This document shows positions 9,704 to 21,044 of a DNA stretch of 64,000 nucleotides, piece by piece. The translations under genes were made by a program, and so were the position numbers. Within the stretch, counting starts at the first letter, position 1, and each line of letters starts with the position of its first letter. Under the pieces are notes generated by a model. That model did no database searches, was not told the origin of the DNA, and saw only the letters and a program-made list of their open reading frames with translations. The stretch comes from Diphasiastrum complanatum. Lineage: Eukaryota; Streptophyta; Lycopodiopsida; Lycopodiales; Lycopodiaceae. The DNA lies in contig MU832046.1 in assembly GCA_029204225.1 (NCBI GenBank), positions 26,128 through 90,127 on the forward strand. The letters run 5' to 3'.

Positions 9704-10446
9704 CCCTCACGGGGTGTAGACCATCACATAGATCTCCTTCTCGACAGCTCTCCTGTATCACTTTTTTCCTACAGGATGAGCCCGAAGGAAGAAGATGAAG
9801 TTGCTAGCCAACTTAAGGATTTGTTGCGTAAAGGCCATATTCGGCCTAGTAAATCCCCTTGGAAAGCTCATGTTTTGCTAACCGACAAGGAAGACGATGG
9901 TATTCGTCTTTGTGTCGATTACAAAAAGCTTAATAAAATGACAATTAAGAATTGCTATCCCTTGCCTCGGATGGACGACTTAATGGACCGATTGAATGGT
10001 GCTAAATAATTCACGAAATTGGACCTTAGGTCAGGGTACCATCAAATTAGAATTCACGAGAGGGATGTCTCCAAAACTGGTTTTCGTACTAGATATGGCC
10101 ATTACGAATTACCCTTTGGTCTAACTAATGCCCCAACAACCTTCCAGCAGATGATGAACAATATTCTTCGTCCATATCTGGGGAAGTTTCTCGTGGTATT
10201 TTTAGATGACATACTAATTTATAGTAAGACTCTTGAGGAGCACGAAGCACATTTGCGTACAGTCTTAGATAATCTAAGACAGACAGAGCTTTATGCTAAG
10301 GAGTCTAAATGTGAGTTCTTTCAAACTCGACTCAAGTATTTGGGACATATTGTTTCCGATCAAGGTCCTGAGATCGACTACGATAAGGTCCAAAAAGTTC
10401 GTGACTGGCCTATCCTGAAAACCATTAGGGAAGTAAAAAAAATTTA
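9704..10446 (+). pseudogene. Ty3/gypsy reverse transcriptase, one internal stop
   Basis: It resumes directly after element 1 with the linker and then RT. The start is [11 protein letters not shown], followed by CVDYKKLNK and [17 protein letters not shown] stop follows at 10007-10009, and then the next part reads on in the same frame (LDLRSGYHQI). The catalytic aspartates are present in LDLRSGYHQI and in VVFLDDILIYS, and KYLGHIVS closes the palm and thumb. RT copies element RNA into DNA. A stop at 10447 ends the frame just before the RNase H part. Apart from the two stops the sequence is well conserved, so decay is moderate. Confidence 0.92.
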
Positions 10447-10536
10447 GGCTTCACAAGATTTTTCCATAAACTCATTAAAGACTATGCCTTAGTTGCATTG
10501 CCTCTAACGAATCTTCTTAAGGGAGTGAACAAAGCC

Positions 10537-11000
10537 AAACGGAAAACAAAAAAGGGTAATAAGAAGAAGGCCAAAAGGCGTTCGAAGATCAGTCCTCCTG
10601 TTGTTTGGACTGATGAACTTAATCAAAGCTTTGAAGCTTTGAAGATGTTGGTGTCTACAGCCCCTATCTTACACATAGTGGACCCTACCAGCGGATCCAA
10701 ACGAAAAACAAAAAAGGGCAATAAGAAGAAGGCCGAAAGGCGTCCGAAGATCAGTCCTCCTGTTGTTTGGACTGATGAACTTAATCGAAGCTTTGAAGCT
10801 TTGAAGATGTTGGTGTCTACAACCCCTATCTTACACATAGTGGACCCTAGCGGACCCAAACAGAAAACAAAAAAGGGTAATAAGAAGAAGGCAGGAAGAC
10901 ATTCGAAGATCATTCCTCCTGTTGTTTGGATTGATGAACTTAATCAAAGCTTTGAAGATGTTGGTGTCTACATCCCCTATCTTACACATAGTGGACTGTA
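10537..11000 (+). repeat. Three tandem copies of a 160-bp pol segment
   Basis: Units start at 10537, 10699 and 10858 (periods 162 and 159 bp). Each encodes a basic stretch (KTKKGNKKKA), then PPVVW and the RT/RNase H connection motif FEALKMLVSTAPILHIVDP. The third unit lacks 8 bp in the repeated CTTTGAAG, which shifts the frame. In related elements this segment occurs once, so this is a local triplication inside pol. Confidence 0.9.
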
Positions 11001-11353
11001 GCGGATCTTTCTTTGTAGAAACTGATGCTAGTGACTATGCGGTGGGTGCAGTCCTTTACCAGGATGGTAGACCTGTAGCTTTCGAGAGCAAGAAGTTGGA
11101 CCCAGCTCAAAGAAGATATGCTAGTTATGAGAAGGAACTTTTTGTTGTCATCCATGTGTTAAAGATCTGGAGACATCATTTGTACAGATCCAAATTCATG
11201 GTAATGACAAATCATGAATCTCTTAAGTCTATCTGTGATGCCTCGGACCTTAGGGGTCGTAAGGCCCATTGGTCGAAACTTATTCAAGAGTTCGAATTCA
11301 ACATTAAGTATTGTCGAGGTACGTCGAATTGTGTCGCTGATGCTTTGAGCTAG
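10984..11353 (+). pseudogene. Ty3/gypsy RNase H domain
   Basis: The RNase H of the gypsy pol would remove RNA from the RNA-DNA hybrid. Visible motifs are FVETDASDYAVGAVLYQ (first catalytic Asp), ASYEKEL (Glu), MTNHESL in the usual TDH position, and CVADALS at the end (last Asp). It is read in a frame shifted by the 8-bp loss in the third upstream repeat. A TAG stop immediately after ALS separates it from the integrase. Confidence 0.9.
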
Positions 11354-12851
11354 GTTGGAGAAGTTAATCAGTTATGCTTTGCTGAGTTCCAATCTGAGTT
11401 ATATCTTTCTTTGCGAGATCTTTGTCGGACCGATGAGTTTTTCGGTCATATTTGGCAAGATGTCATGGCAGGAAGCTCTTTAATGAGAGACAATCTTGGA
11501 AAGCAGGATTCCAACAAATCTCGTGAAGAGAAGATACTTGATGATTATTCCATTCGAAATGCTTTGCTTTTTCATAGAGGAAAAGTCTGTGTGCTAGATA
11601 TTGCGGACATTAGGGCCCAAATCCTACATGAGTGCCATGATAGCCCCAGTGCGGAACACCCTGGTATACAGAGGACACTTGACCTTGTTAAAAGAGAATT
11701 TTATTGGCCAAAAATGAAAGGTCACGTCGAGGCATATATTCAAAAGTGTGAACAATGCCAAGTAAAAAAGCAGAAAGACTCAAAGCAGCTGGTCTGTTGC
11801 ATCCATTGGAAATTCCCAACAAGAAATGGGAAAGTATTTCCATGGATTTTGTGATCAGACTTCCTAAATCAGGGAAGGGTCACGATGCTATTTGGTAGTA
11901 GTTGACAGGCTAACCAAAATGGCACAGTTTATTCCAACAAAAACTACTGTCAAAGCTTCTAACTTGCTCAACTCTTTGTTGAAAAGTTGTTCAGGTTGTA
12001 TGGATTGCCGAATGATATTGTTAGTGATCGTGATTCCAAGTTCACTGGCAAATTCTGGCAGGCTGTCTTTGAAAGACTGGAAACTACTTTAAGTCTATCA
12101 TCTACGGATCACCCAGAAACCGATGGTCAGACCGAACGTGTCAACCAATCAATGGAAGATATGCTTCATGCATATGTTTCTAGGTGACAATCAGACTGGG
12201 AAAAGTATCAATGGTTGAGTTCGCATACAATAGTATGAAGCATTCTGCCACTGGTTTTAGTCCTTTTATGCTCTTGTACAGCTTTCAGCCTCGTTCCCCT
12301 ATCTCCGTTGGACTCAAAGGCCTCAAGGTTCGAGCTGCAGCGGATTTCTTGCATGATATACAGGAAATGTTGCAGGTGGCTAGGGAAAGCATTAGATCGG
12401 CTCAAGATAGAGCCTAGTTCTATGCCAACCGAAGTCGCGCTCCTCGAGAGTTTGAAATCGGTGATTGGGTGTATCTTAGAATCCCTAAGGACTCTAAGAC
12501 ACTTCGAACGGGAAAATGTCCGAAGTTATCTCCACGTTTTAGCGGTCCTTTCAAAGCGCTTAACAAGATTGGTAAGGCTGCTTATAGACTAGAACTCCTT
12601 GTTGGAACTAAAGTTCATCCTGTATTCCATGTAAGTCGTTTAAAGGAATGACTTGGTGGAAAAGATGACCTGATTCCCACAGATGATCTAGTTCTATTGG
12701 AGGATTTGACTGCTTTCATACCCCCCCCCATGAACCGGAAAGGATCATGGATGCTAGACGACATCAGCTGAGAATTCGTTTGATTTTCGAACATCTAATT
12801 TGTTGGAAAGGCATGTCAGATGATGAGGACACCTAGGAGAAGGAGGATGAT
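11354..12851 (+). pseudogene. Ty3/gypsy integrase and chromodomain-like tail, many breaks
   Basis: In order are the HHCC zinc-binding module (HDSPSAEHPGIQ with later CEQCQ, about 11636-11760) and the catalytic core. The core has VVVDRLTKMA, LPNDIVSDRDSKFTGKFW and STDHPETDGQTERVNQ, which supply its Asp and Glu. Then come SPFMLLY, and the C-terminal GDWVYLRI and HPVFHVSRLKE. Near 12720-12840 a run of nine C is followed by a degenerate chromodomain-like segment (ERIMDARRHQ, LICWKGMSDDEDT). Frameshifts occur near 11800, 11890 and 11985, with stops at 12185, 12415 and 12648. Integrase inserts the cDNA, and chromodomains of this branch direct insertion to chromatin marks. This copy is inactive. Confidence 0.88.
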
Positions 12852-12898
12852 TTAAGACTTAGATTAGGCTAGTTTCTTTCCATAGAAGGAAGATTTTA

Positions 12899-12911
12899 TG
12901 GGGGGGGAGAA
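12899..12911 (+). other. Polypurine tract of gypsy element
   Basis: A run of G followed by AGAA directly precedes TGTTATGTAC. That is the standard position of the plus-strand primer. Confidence 0.8.
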
Positions 12912-13306
12912 TGTTATGTACTATAACGGTACACCCTTCAGTGACGGCCTCGCAAGGGGCCTGACGTAGGACTAGAGTTATCGACATGTCTAGGTGCCAC
13001 GCGTCACCATCCTAGGTGGTCACGTGTTGCCGGCAAGATCGTGCTTGATGGGACCCACGATGCTGTGCCTATATAGTGATGGGGTTTCCCTCTTTCCATT
13101 CACTCAGTCTACCCGGGAGTTGATGGATGGATGGTATGGGACGCTAGTTATCGTAGGAGGCTTGACCGGGCATGATTATGTCGATTGCTCCAGGGCATGG
13201 GGGTGGGTCGGTTGTGACCCTACGGTTGGGCGGTTACAGTGCGTCGTCACTGGTACGGGGTGTGCGAAACTTTCAAGGCAGTCGATGATCCTAGGGAGTT
13301 GTAACA
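12912..13306 (+). repeat. 3' LTR of gypsy element (end tentative)
   Basis: It starts TGTTATGTACTATAACGG after the polypurine tract. A TATA-like CCTATATAGTG lies near 13068. The end is placed at TAACA (13306) because TGTTA...TAACA gives a 5-bp inverted repeat and a length of 395 bp. No second copy is in the window to confirm it. Confidence 0.6.
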
Positions 13307-13900
13307 GCTAACCATCTTCTTTTGTAGATCAATTTGTGAGTTAAACTACCAAGTGTTTTATCTGCATCAGTCTTCTTTGAGGTGTGGTACCTTCATTCCT
13401 GCAAAAACATCCCAACCATGTGTTCCTACTTCGGCGTATGCACCCATTCCCAACAGTATTACGAGATATGCCCAACTTCAGACCCATGCATATAGGCATG
13501 CAGATGCAAGTTTTGGCAGAAAGGCATGAATGCATATCATTCTGTCTTACTGTATCTAATGTGAGTAAACAGTGTGTGTGCAAGGTGAACGACTATTTAT
13601 CTAAGAATATTGTAAGTTTCTGTAGGTAAGTCATATAGATCTTCTGTCTTTCTTTTCTTCTTTTCTGTATATGTATGTCACTCTCCTTCCCCTCTGCATT
13701 GTTTTTTGTTACCCAATCTTTCCTCTCACACCTCCATTTATGCTCCCAATCAATCATACATATGCCAATTGTAACAATGCAAAAGATATGCCCATTTTTT
13801 CTTCAGATTTGATGCATGTTGCAAGGCATGAATGCAACCTATTCGAGTTTGCGGCAGATGATTCAAAACACAACGTGTCTAGAATGATGCATTAGTGGTG
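13307..13900. other. No gene seen; short repeated GGCATGAATGCA motifs
   Basis: The sequence between the gypsy LTR and the minus-strand remnants has no recognisable coding potential. GGCATGAATGCA occurs near 13524 and 13825, in similar surroundings, suggesting an old short duplication. Confidence 0.4.
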
Positions 13901-13929
13901 GGTGAGGGGAAATAAAGATTCTCGTCATT

Positions 13930-14835
13930 CATAGGCCCTTTTACATGCCTTGATCCGGGATAAAGACTTCTCAATTCGTCCGTAGATGCGCGATTTGTTG
14001 TCATCGATAAACATGAGATTTGCTCCTTCCAAGAAATTATGCTGAAACATTTCATTCATGGTCTTTCGTTCTTATGCTGACCTATCTCGTACCTTGAGAT
14101 AAAGTATAAGGTCAAAGTCAGCCCCCAAAGGTTTGTTGGAGTTACACCAGCATTGTTTCAGATGTATCTTAGTGGCTTTATTTGTTGGGGCCCATGGTAA
14201 CAGTAACCATTCTCTCAACCAATATGCGTAGTGCATGCTTAGCTTGATGGTATCTCCCTTGTGGCTTCTTGTGGTGATAGCAAATTTTTGTAGACTATCA
14301 CAAGTCATACCGTATATCTCAAAGGATCGTAGGATGATGGGCCACTATAGATGAGAGTGGTGACTAGTAGATGGACGCAATTTGAGTTCATGGTAGGACA
14401 ACGAGAATTCCATAGCAGGTATGTAAAGAATATAAGAATCTAGATCCTCAAAACAGGCTTGTTCAACAATCAGCTCTTTCATTTTGGGTGAAAATTTAGG
14501 GATGTGCCCCCTAGCTGCTCATGATTCCTCTAGTTCTCTCGTGATTTATACCCGGCTACTTCCTTTGTCAAGGAGCGAACTGAGATCTCATTTGTTGCCG
14601 CCTCTGAAACTAGTCGACCTATAATCTTTTCTTGGCTTTCAATGTGTGCAAGTTGTTTGCCTTGTTGTATTCTTTTTTCTTCCTCTATTTGTTGATGTCG
14701 TTTCGTCCAATAATCCCTAGACCTTTTTAGACTAAAGATCTCGTTGCTTTTGAGGTTCCTTGTAGTTTTCAGTTCTTTCTTCAGTTCGTTGAGCTCTTTG
14801 GTGTGCCTTTCTCATTCCTTGGAGAGAACATTTGC
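13930..14835 (-). pseudogene. Unrecognised decayed protein with coiled coil
   Basis: Read on the minus strand, 14835-14530 gives about 100 codons without a stop. These are rich in Glu, Lys and Leu (start KELNELKKELKTTRNLKSN), a likely coiled coil. A stop and a frame change near 14520 follow. About 170 codons then run with few stops (motifs MKELIVEQACFEDLDSYIL and KLSMHYAYWLREWLLLPWAP), ending near 13930. I do not recognise the family. It lies on the same strand and just downstream of the RNase H remnant at 14899-15636, so both may be parts of one old retroelement with an extra 3' reading frame. Confidence 0.45.
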
Positions 14836-14898
14836 CAATGCTTCCCAAGATTTTGTGGTTTCTGATTACTAGTTGTTGCGTCCCCCATGATGTTGATA

Positions 14899-15636
14899 TC
14901 ATGATACATATGAGTGGTGTACATGTTCAGATGATTTTCCTAGTGCTAAGGTATGTGTGTTGCTCCAAGCGGTGTGCATCAATCCTTGTGCTATGTCATG
15001 TCGGTGTGTCCAAAAACAGGTTTTGGTTAGTTCTTGGCTCATCAGCTCTAGTAGGAGACAAGGAGCCATTTGAAGTAGGTAAGTTAATAGGGTTTTTATC
15101 CATCTGATGCCATACACATAATCAGTTTTCAGTTGTACCCATAGTTCAGGAGCGGTATCAGACAGTTGAGAAGTGGATTTGTTGGGTCCATAATTATGAT
15201 AGACATCTTGACTATATGATAAGTTGGCTAACTCATCGGCTCTTATATTCTCGTTATGCGGGATATGCATTCATTCTACTATGGTAAACTTTTGTGTCAA
15301 TTGATGTATGGTCAAAGAGTAGGCTTTCAACCTTCTGTCTCTTAGACGGTATCTATTGGTCATTCCATATATTAATAACCGTGAATCGCCACACACCCTA
15401 AGATGGCTCTCTTTTGGTATCAATTTTGTTGCCATGTGTAGTCTTAGTATCGCACTCTTAAATTTTGTAGCGTTGTTTGTAAAATGTATTCCCAAATATA
15501 CTCCCATGCTAGCTATTTCTTTGCCTCTTGGATTCTTGAGATTCGCCTCTATTGCACCTTCTTTTGTGTGATGTCTACATGCCCCATCAACTGTTAGGGT
15601 GTATATCTCTGTGTCAAATGTGATGTCCATTTTCAT
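14899..15636 (-). pseudogene. RNase H-like domain remnant (plant RVT_3 type), internal TGA
   Basis: Reading from 15636, LTVDGACRHH carries the first Asp of an RNase H fold. NNATKFKSAI is where the family has a Glu (here changed), CGDSRLLIYG carries the next Asp, and after a TGA at 15268-15270 the frame continues with HIPHNENIRADELANLS, the usual last motif with Asp. The stop sits where a tryptophan codon would be one transition away. This fold is found in Tat-like Ty3/gypsy elements and LINEs. With one acidic residue lost and a stop it is inactive. Confidence 0.75.
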
Positions 15637-15976
15637 TCATCTTCTTTTAAGTCCTTTTTTTTTTTTACTATGGTTTTCGTTGGAGGTCAAGTTGTTGGAT
15701 TATACTCCTTCTTACTGATCGACTAATCGATTTTAATTTTCATCCATTGTTTATCTAGTTCTGCAGATTTTTCCGTGTTTTTATACGTCTGCAGAATTAC
15801 AATTGTTTTTACACAATTTGCAAAAATACACGGAGTTTGACAACAGTGTCGTCTTTTTCGCCTGTCGGGAATTGCGAGTCAATATGCAGAGTCGCATTTT
15901 TCGCTTTTTCAAAAGTGCCTCAAATATTAAGGAAATGACTCTAGCAAAGTGTGGGGCTACCCTAAATCAGTTTAAG

Positions 15977-16044
15977 GACACTGTCGGATTTTTTGCAAAA
16001 TGCCGACACTGTCGGATTTTTTGCAAAATGCTGACACTGTCGCC
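15977..16044. repeat. 28-bp tandem repeat in the LTR
   Basis: Two full units starting GACACTGTCGG at 15977 and 16005, and a third partial unit at 16033, near-identical. It lies in U3 of the LTR, where such repeats often act as enhancers. Confidence 0.85.
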
Positions 16045-16292
16045 TTTTTGCGACACCTTTGCCTGTGGCAGTTTTAGTTCATTTCTGCAGAGTGATAGTT
16101 TCAGTTCATTTCTGCAGGCAGACTGCCAATTTCTGCCGCTTATCAGCAATCACTGAGAAGGAACTGGATGGATGTCAGCGGACACCAGCCAACTGGTGAT
16201 CGCATTTGATGAACTAATTGTTTAGTATATATAGTTGTTCATATTCATACAATTCTAAAAAAAGTTATCAATGAAGAAGCATTTGAATAGTT

Positions 16293-16443
<151 letters not shown>

Positions 16444-17005
16444 AAATTTGTGAGCTTGAACACTCTTGAGCATTCTAGCTCACTTCTTAGAGTTGTTTTA
16501 GAGATTGCTATTGCGCTTACTACTTGTCAGCATTGCGCTTAATTCAGACTTTCATTTTAGCCACTCAGAGATAGCATAGAGTACGCAGCTTCGATCTGCA
16601 ACTTATTGTACTCATTTACTTTTGTTTCGTTTTCATACTGAATCAATACTATCTTTTATTGTGTTCAGTTTCGTCTTAGAATGTATGTATTTCTGTAGGT
16701 CTTCGCAACTATTATTTGTCTAGTGTTTCGCGACAAATTATTTGTCTGATAATTCAATGCTTTATTGTTTGGCTATGTAATTACTATAGTACTGATGATT
16801 TCAAAGTTAGTTACTATAAGATCAAACATGATTTCTATCACTATTGTTTTGTTTGAAATTGATAGGCGTAGTCATGCATAGAGAAAGAGGAAGATAGTTT
16901 TTCCACTGCGCACGAAAAGTTTTCTTTCTAGACGTTCGAATAATTTTCATTCAAGTTCGTTTATATTCGAATTTCGACCCCTCTTTCACACACCTCTTTC
17001 CGACA

Positions 17006-17017
17006 TGGTATCAGAGC
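17006..17017 (+). other. Primer binding site of the second copia family
   Basis: TGGTATCAGAGC directly follows the LTR end. Several further ATATCAGA/TATCAGAG strings in the next 220 bases look like local duplications of this motif. Confidence 0.85.
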
Positions 17018-17316
17018 AGTATCACTACTTCTTTATCTGATTCCTACATGATATTAGAGCTTCTATCATAGTATCAGTGCTAGATCACTATTTCTTTCAT
17101 TTGAACCACCATGATATCAGATCTGTGATCTCTATCAGGGCATAATACTATTTCGATATCAGAGCGAAAGCTCTAATACTTGATATCTTTCGCGATATCA
17201 AATTCATATCAAACTCTTCAATTCCTTTCAACCTTTCAGTATCAGAGAATTGATATTCTATCGTTGGCATTACTACATCTTAGCGTCATCGATACAATCG
17301 ACAGACTAAGTTTCAG

Positions 17317-17442
17317 ATGGATTCTCAAAGTAAAGCTGGTCTTATTGCAAACAAGCTGAATGGATCCAATTATCATTTGTGAAAATTTAAGATGAAGACC
17401 TTGCTAATCGCCAACGAGTTATGGGATGTTGTTACTCTCTCT
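17317..17442 (+). pseudogene. Copia Gag start, truncated and with a stop
   Basis: ATG at 17317 begins MDSQSKAGLIANKLNGSNYH, a typical copia Gag N-terminus (UBN2-like). A TGA follows at the position of the conserved tryptophan, and then KFKMKTLLIANELWDVV. Similarity ends near 17442, where other repeats begin, so the rest of this element has been lost or displaced. Confidence 0.7.
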
Positions 17443-17454
17443 ACCCGAGGAGAG

Positions 17455-17815
17455 CAACTTGTTTTTACTTAGAATACATTTTCAATACTTCCCACACGTG
17501 TGTATTAGCTTTGGAAGCGATTGAATGCATGTAGAAGTGTAGATTTGCCATAGATTCAAAGATAGATCTTGAATCTCAATCTTGTTGTGATCTTAATGCA
17601 TCTACACACCTTAGGAGATCTCAAACACATGTACTGGGCACGGGACACGTGTAGAACTTGACATGGTATCAGAGCCAAGTTAGACCTAACAATTCATGGT
17701 GTCAAAGCCATGGTTAGGTGGCCCAAGTTGTGGAGCAGGTGATAGCTAGGACCCCAACCAAGTGTGGCTGGAGGGGGGTGTTGGAATATGAATCCACACT
17801 CTAGAGAGGACCATC
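17455..17815 (+). mobile_element. TRIM-like miniature LTR element fragment
   Basis: A segment with a G-box (CACACGTGTG near 17494) ends CTTGACA and is followed by a primer site TGGTATCAGAGCC at about 17664. Only about 110 bases later a GGAGGGGGG tract precedes TGTTGGAATATGAATCC, an LTR-like start. A primer site and a polypurine tract this close together, with no coding sequence, is the layout of terminal-repeat retrotransposons in miniature. The two LTR-like parts cannot be aligned end to end, so the copy is rearranged. Confidence 0.45.
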
Positions 17816-17895
17816 AAACAAGGCGCATAGCTTAGTGCTACAACATCCCATCCGGTATGAGGGAGGTCCTAGGTTCGAATCCTAGTTTGTTAATC
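17815..17895 (+). repeat. tRNA-derived (SINE head-like) sequence
   Basis: An A-box-like TAGCTTAGTGC at 17828-17838 and a perfect B box GGTTCGAATCC at 17872-17882 are spaced as in a tRNA gene. The T arm is perfect: CTAGG at 17869-17873, loop TTCGAAT, CCTAG at 17881-17885. No acceptor stem closes the structure, so this is a tRNA-related SINE head or tRNA pseudogene, not a functional tRNA gene. Confidence 0.65.
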
Positions 17896-17925
17896 CATAT
17901 TATGATTTATGAATTTCTAACAGAT

Positions 17926-18200
17926 TACTCACAAGAATATTAAACAAACAACTTTTATCTACTTTGAAAACCAGCAAAGTTTTTGTGTGGCAAACTTGTA
18001 AAAAATTATTAGAACATGATACGAAACGGGACATCACGATTGTAAGAGAAATAATACCATATTTGGCATACCATTAGGCCCGATGCTTAATAATAAGTAA
18101 TGGCATATCAATTTGTATTTAGTATTTTACTACAATGACTGTAGTCTTTCTATTAGCTTTGTAGATTTACCTAAATTACAAATGTAATCCAATTATATGC
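17926..18200. repeat. Direct repeat, copy 1
   Basis: This segment (containing CATATTTGG and TAATAAGTAATGG blocks) recurs at 18896-19075 and, after a gap of about 750 bases, at 19830-19930, in the same orientation with roughly three-quarters identity by eye. It is an old duplication of unknown origin. Confidence 0.6.
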
Positions 18201-18895
18201 AAATCTAATCCTATAAAGTATGAATAAAGTTATGTATTATTATATTCATAAATTTTTTAGTTCACACAAAGAAATTATTATTGTGAAAGCAGATAAAGGA
18301 AACAATATCAGTGTTTGGAAGTACTTCAGTAATTTGGGAACAATAAATTACATAAATTGTTGGGTTGTTCAACAAGGAATCCATACAACATTCTATGTAT
18401 GGAATTTTCCATCGCATAAATACAGCTCCAAAACATTGCACTGGAAAAGAATGGACCATCAACTGTCTACGTACATGTATTCTGATACGGAAATCGTGAG
18501 TTTAAAATTTGTTTGTCGTAATTTTTTACGGTTTTGTGGTAAAATAATAATCAGGAAATAAATTCTAGGGCTAGGACATGATGTGTACAGTATGAAACTA
18601 TAAGATAAACAACCAACCACTGAAATATGGTCAATGGAAAATCATTACTTATAACAATTAAACCAAGGAACACAACTATACACATACGTACATGTATGAA
18701 GGTTTGTGATTCATTTAATATTACATGGAAACACATCATGGTATTAACTGCAAATATATGCAACTATAACAAAGTACAAATGGGTTATGTATGATTGTTG
18801 GATTTTTTACCAACATACATACATAATGTTGTATGCACGAGGGTTTCCCACCTCGTACCCAAAAAATTAATTTCATAGTATTAAACAAGTAGCAA
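18200..18895. other. No supported gene between direct repeats
   Basis: AT-rich sequence. A 113-codon frame at 18220-18561 exists but lacks a recognisable domain. Nothing else is seen. Confidence 0.4.
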
Positions 18896-19930
18896 AATTA
18901 TTACTCATGAAAACATTAAACGAACAAATTTTTAAGCGACCAACATTTTTTGTGCGATAAACTATTTAAAAATTATTGGAATATGATACATAACTAGAAA
19001 TCATGATTACAATAGGAATGACACCATATTTGGTATATAATAAAGGCTTGTATTGAATAATAAGTAATGGTACATATGCTATGTATTGAAATTTCAGAAT
19101 TGTACTTGGCAAGATGGCCATGTAAATAGATGCCACACGTGCCAAATCACATAGGATGCTTTCCAATAAGTTCATTCCTCATATTACATTGTGATAGCAT
19201 CTTTGAAATGAGGCAAAAATGTGTTTGGATAGGCTAGAGAAATTCTAGGATCTAAAAATAGCATGTTTTTCATTGTTTTTGGATCTCGAGATCTTGAACC
19301 CAAGTTAGGGTGGATCCAATGACCTATTAGGTTAGATATTAGGGTTAGGGTATGAAAAGTTCAGAGGTGCCCTAATATGCTCAGATCCGAGCTTGAAATG
19401 TATAAATACATGATGGGATCTCCATCAAATTATCAAGAAAAATCGAGTTTTTCCACTTCTATCATCATTGTCTTTTGGTGGTGAGTTCTATCTATTGGAT
19501 GTGAGTGTTTTTATGCATTAATTGCTTGGATTGGAAGGTTCTGAACTTGTTTACAGGTCTGAGAAGCTTGATGTACTTTACTTTGGTTCATTTGATCAAA
19601 TCTATGTGCCTAATGTGGAGTTAAATGCCAAATTTGCTAGTTTTGGTAACTAGTCTTGATTCTAGCTCATAGCTTGGATCTAGATCTTTTATTTGTGCAT
19701 CCTCCATCACTTTTAGGATTGATTGGGATTGAATTCGCCATAAAATTTTGTCACTATGGCAGATATTAGAGCGAAACTAATTTGAAATGTTATTAGTAAC
19801 ATAGTCTGTGTACCTGGATAAAATTTATAACATCAATTTCTATTTAATATTTTATGGCCACAATAACTGTGGCCTTTCTATTACCTTCTTTCTGGTATTC
19901 GAAGTCTGATCCAAATACATGCAATATATT
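18896..19930. repeat. Direct repeat, copy 2, split by a roughly 750-bp insertion
   Basis: 18896-19075 and 19830-19930 together match copy 1. The intervening 19076-19829 looks like an LTR remnant. It has a TATA-like GTATAAATAC near 19400 and ends near a degenerate primer-site-like GATATTAGAGC (about 19762). The sequence has no coding frame. Confidence 0.5.
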
Positions 19931-21040
19931 GTATGTAATTTATATCTATTGACTTAATTCTATCATGTTTAACCATGCGAATCTTATATGACCATAAAGT
20001 AGAATAAGACCTTGTTCGTAATGATAGAGAACAAGAACTTATTCTAGCTTGTAGTCAAATTATTTTAAATTATTATGCCTAATGAGTTTTGAGAATAGCT
20101 TTGCTAAAAATCTGCGGGTTCTTGCGTACATAATAGCAATTAATCTCTTACTTTGTACATGTTTCTATCTATTTTTTTAATTGGGAAATATGGAAAATTA
20201 ATAAACGTATTTAATCAAGGAAAACACATATGGGAAATGGTATTGAATGTCTTACTATATGTATTATATCAATGCACTTAAAACCAGACACTATGTACAT
20301 TCTATAAACTTGATTTCCAACGGTTTTGAAAAAGTTATAAAACAATGTAAAGCAAAGAAGAGTAAATTCAAACTAGATTGGGAACGTATCATGTTTCTAA
20401 TTGCAATATATAAACAGGGAATGTAAAATGCCTATATCAATACATGACAAAATGCAGTAACGAAATTTAAATAAATTACATAATATTGCTAGCTAATCCA
20501 TAGACAAGTTTTTGTAGTACAAGAACATGTTATTCCATAACGAACGTAACTGTACACAGGGATTTATAACATAATAGTATAATTACAAAACGAATATTAC
20601 AAGAAAACAAATAGAAATTCATGTTTATGGAAGCCAAATTCAAATAATGACAATCTTTTGTTGTAGATAAATAAACATAACAAAATATGTAATATAATTT
20701 GTGCACGTAAATTTCAACCCAAAACTAACATACCTTATAGGAGCACACGTATAAACAAAGAACCCAATAGTAATCACATGAAAGGACGAAGCTGCAAAAA
20801 AGCAAATCAAATATCAATATTTGGTAGATAATGTAGTTGGATCGAAACAAATCATCTAGAAAAACCAAGAGTTGTGGTTGATCAGACCATCTGATCATAC
20901 TGACAATGATGATGATTTTAATTTAAGGCAAGGAATGAAGGCACAGCTCTGTTTCGTTAGGCCATCGCAGTAAACCGTGATTACTACACAAAGAATTCAA
21001 AGAATAGTAAAAGCAAAAGCTACCGAAGAGAGAGAAAGAG
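19931..21040. other. AT-rich region without a gene
   Basis: No domain, repeat or RNA gene is recognised. The last 50 bases are purine-rich (GAGAGAGAAAGAGAGAG at about 21026) and could be the 5' untranslated region of the possible exon that follows. Confidence 0.4.
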
Positions 21041-21044
21041 AGAG

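Larger units (their letters stand above)
2285..13306 (+). mobile_element. Decayed chromovirus-like Ty3/gypsy retrotransposon, split by copia element 1
   Basis: The order gag, zinc knuckle, protease, [insertion 4129-9699], RT, RNase H, integrase, chromodomain-like tail, polypurine tract, 3' LTR is the Ty3/gypsy order. The C-terminal chromodomain-like segment suggests the chromovirus branch. Many stops and frameshifts break the pol frame, so it is inactive. The 5' LTR and primer site are not visible, so the copy seems 5' truncated or too diverged. The frame across the insertion is continuous if the 4129-9699 element and one TCCC are removed. This shows the copia element landed in what was then a readable linker between protease and RT. 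Confidence 0.85.

Noticed and set aside
12994-13311. 105-codon frame after the gypsy integrase
   Set aside because: Lies wholly inside the 3' LTR, downstream of the polypurine tract.
18220-18561. 113-codon frame with a KADKGNN motif, reminiscent of some reverse transcriptases
   Set aside because: The motif is isolated; no other RT block is nearby in any frame.
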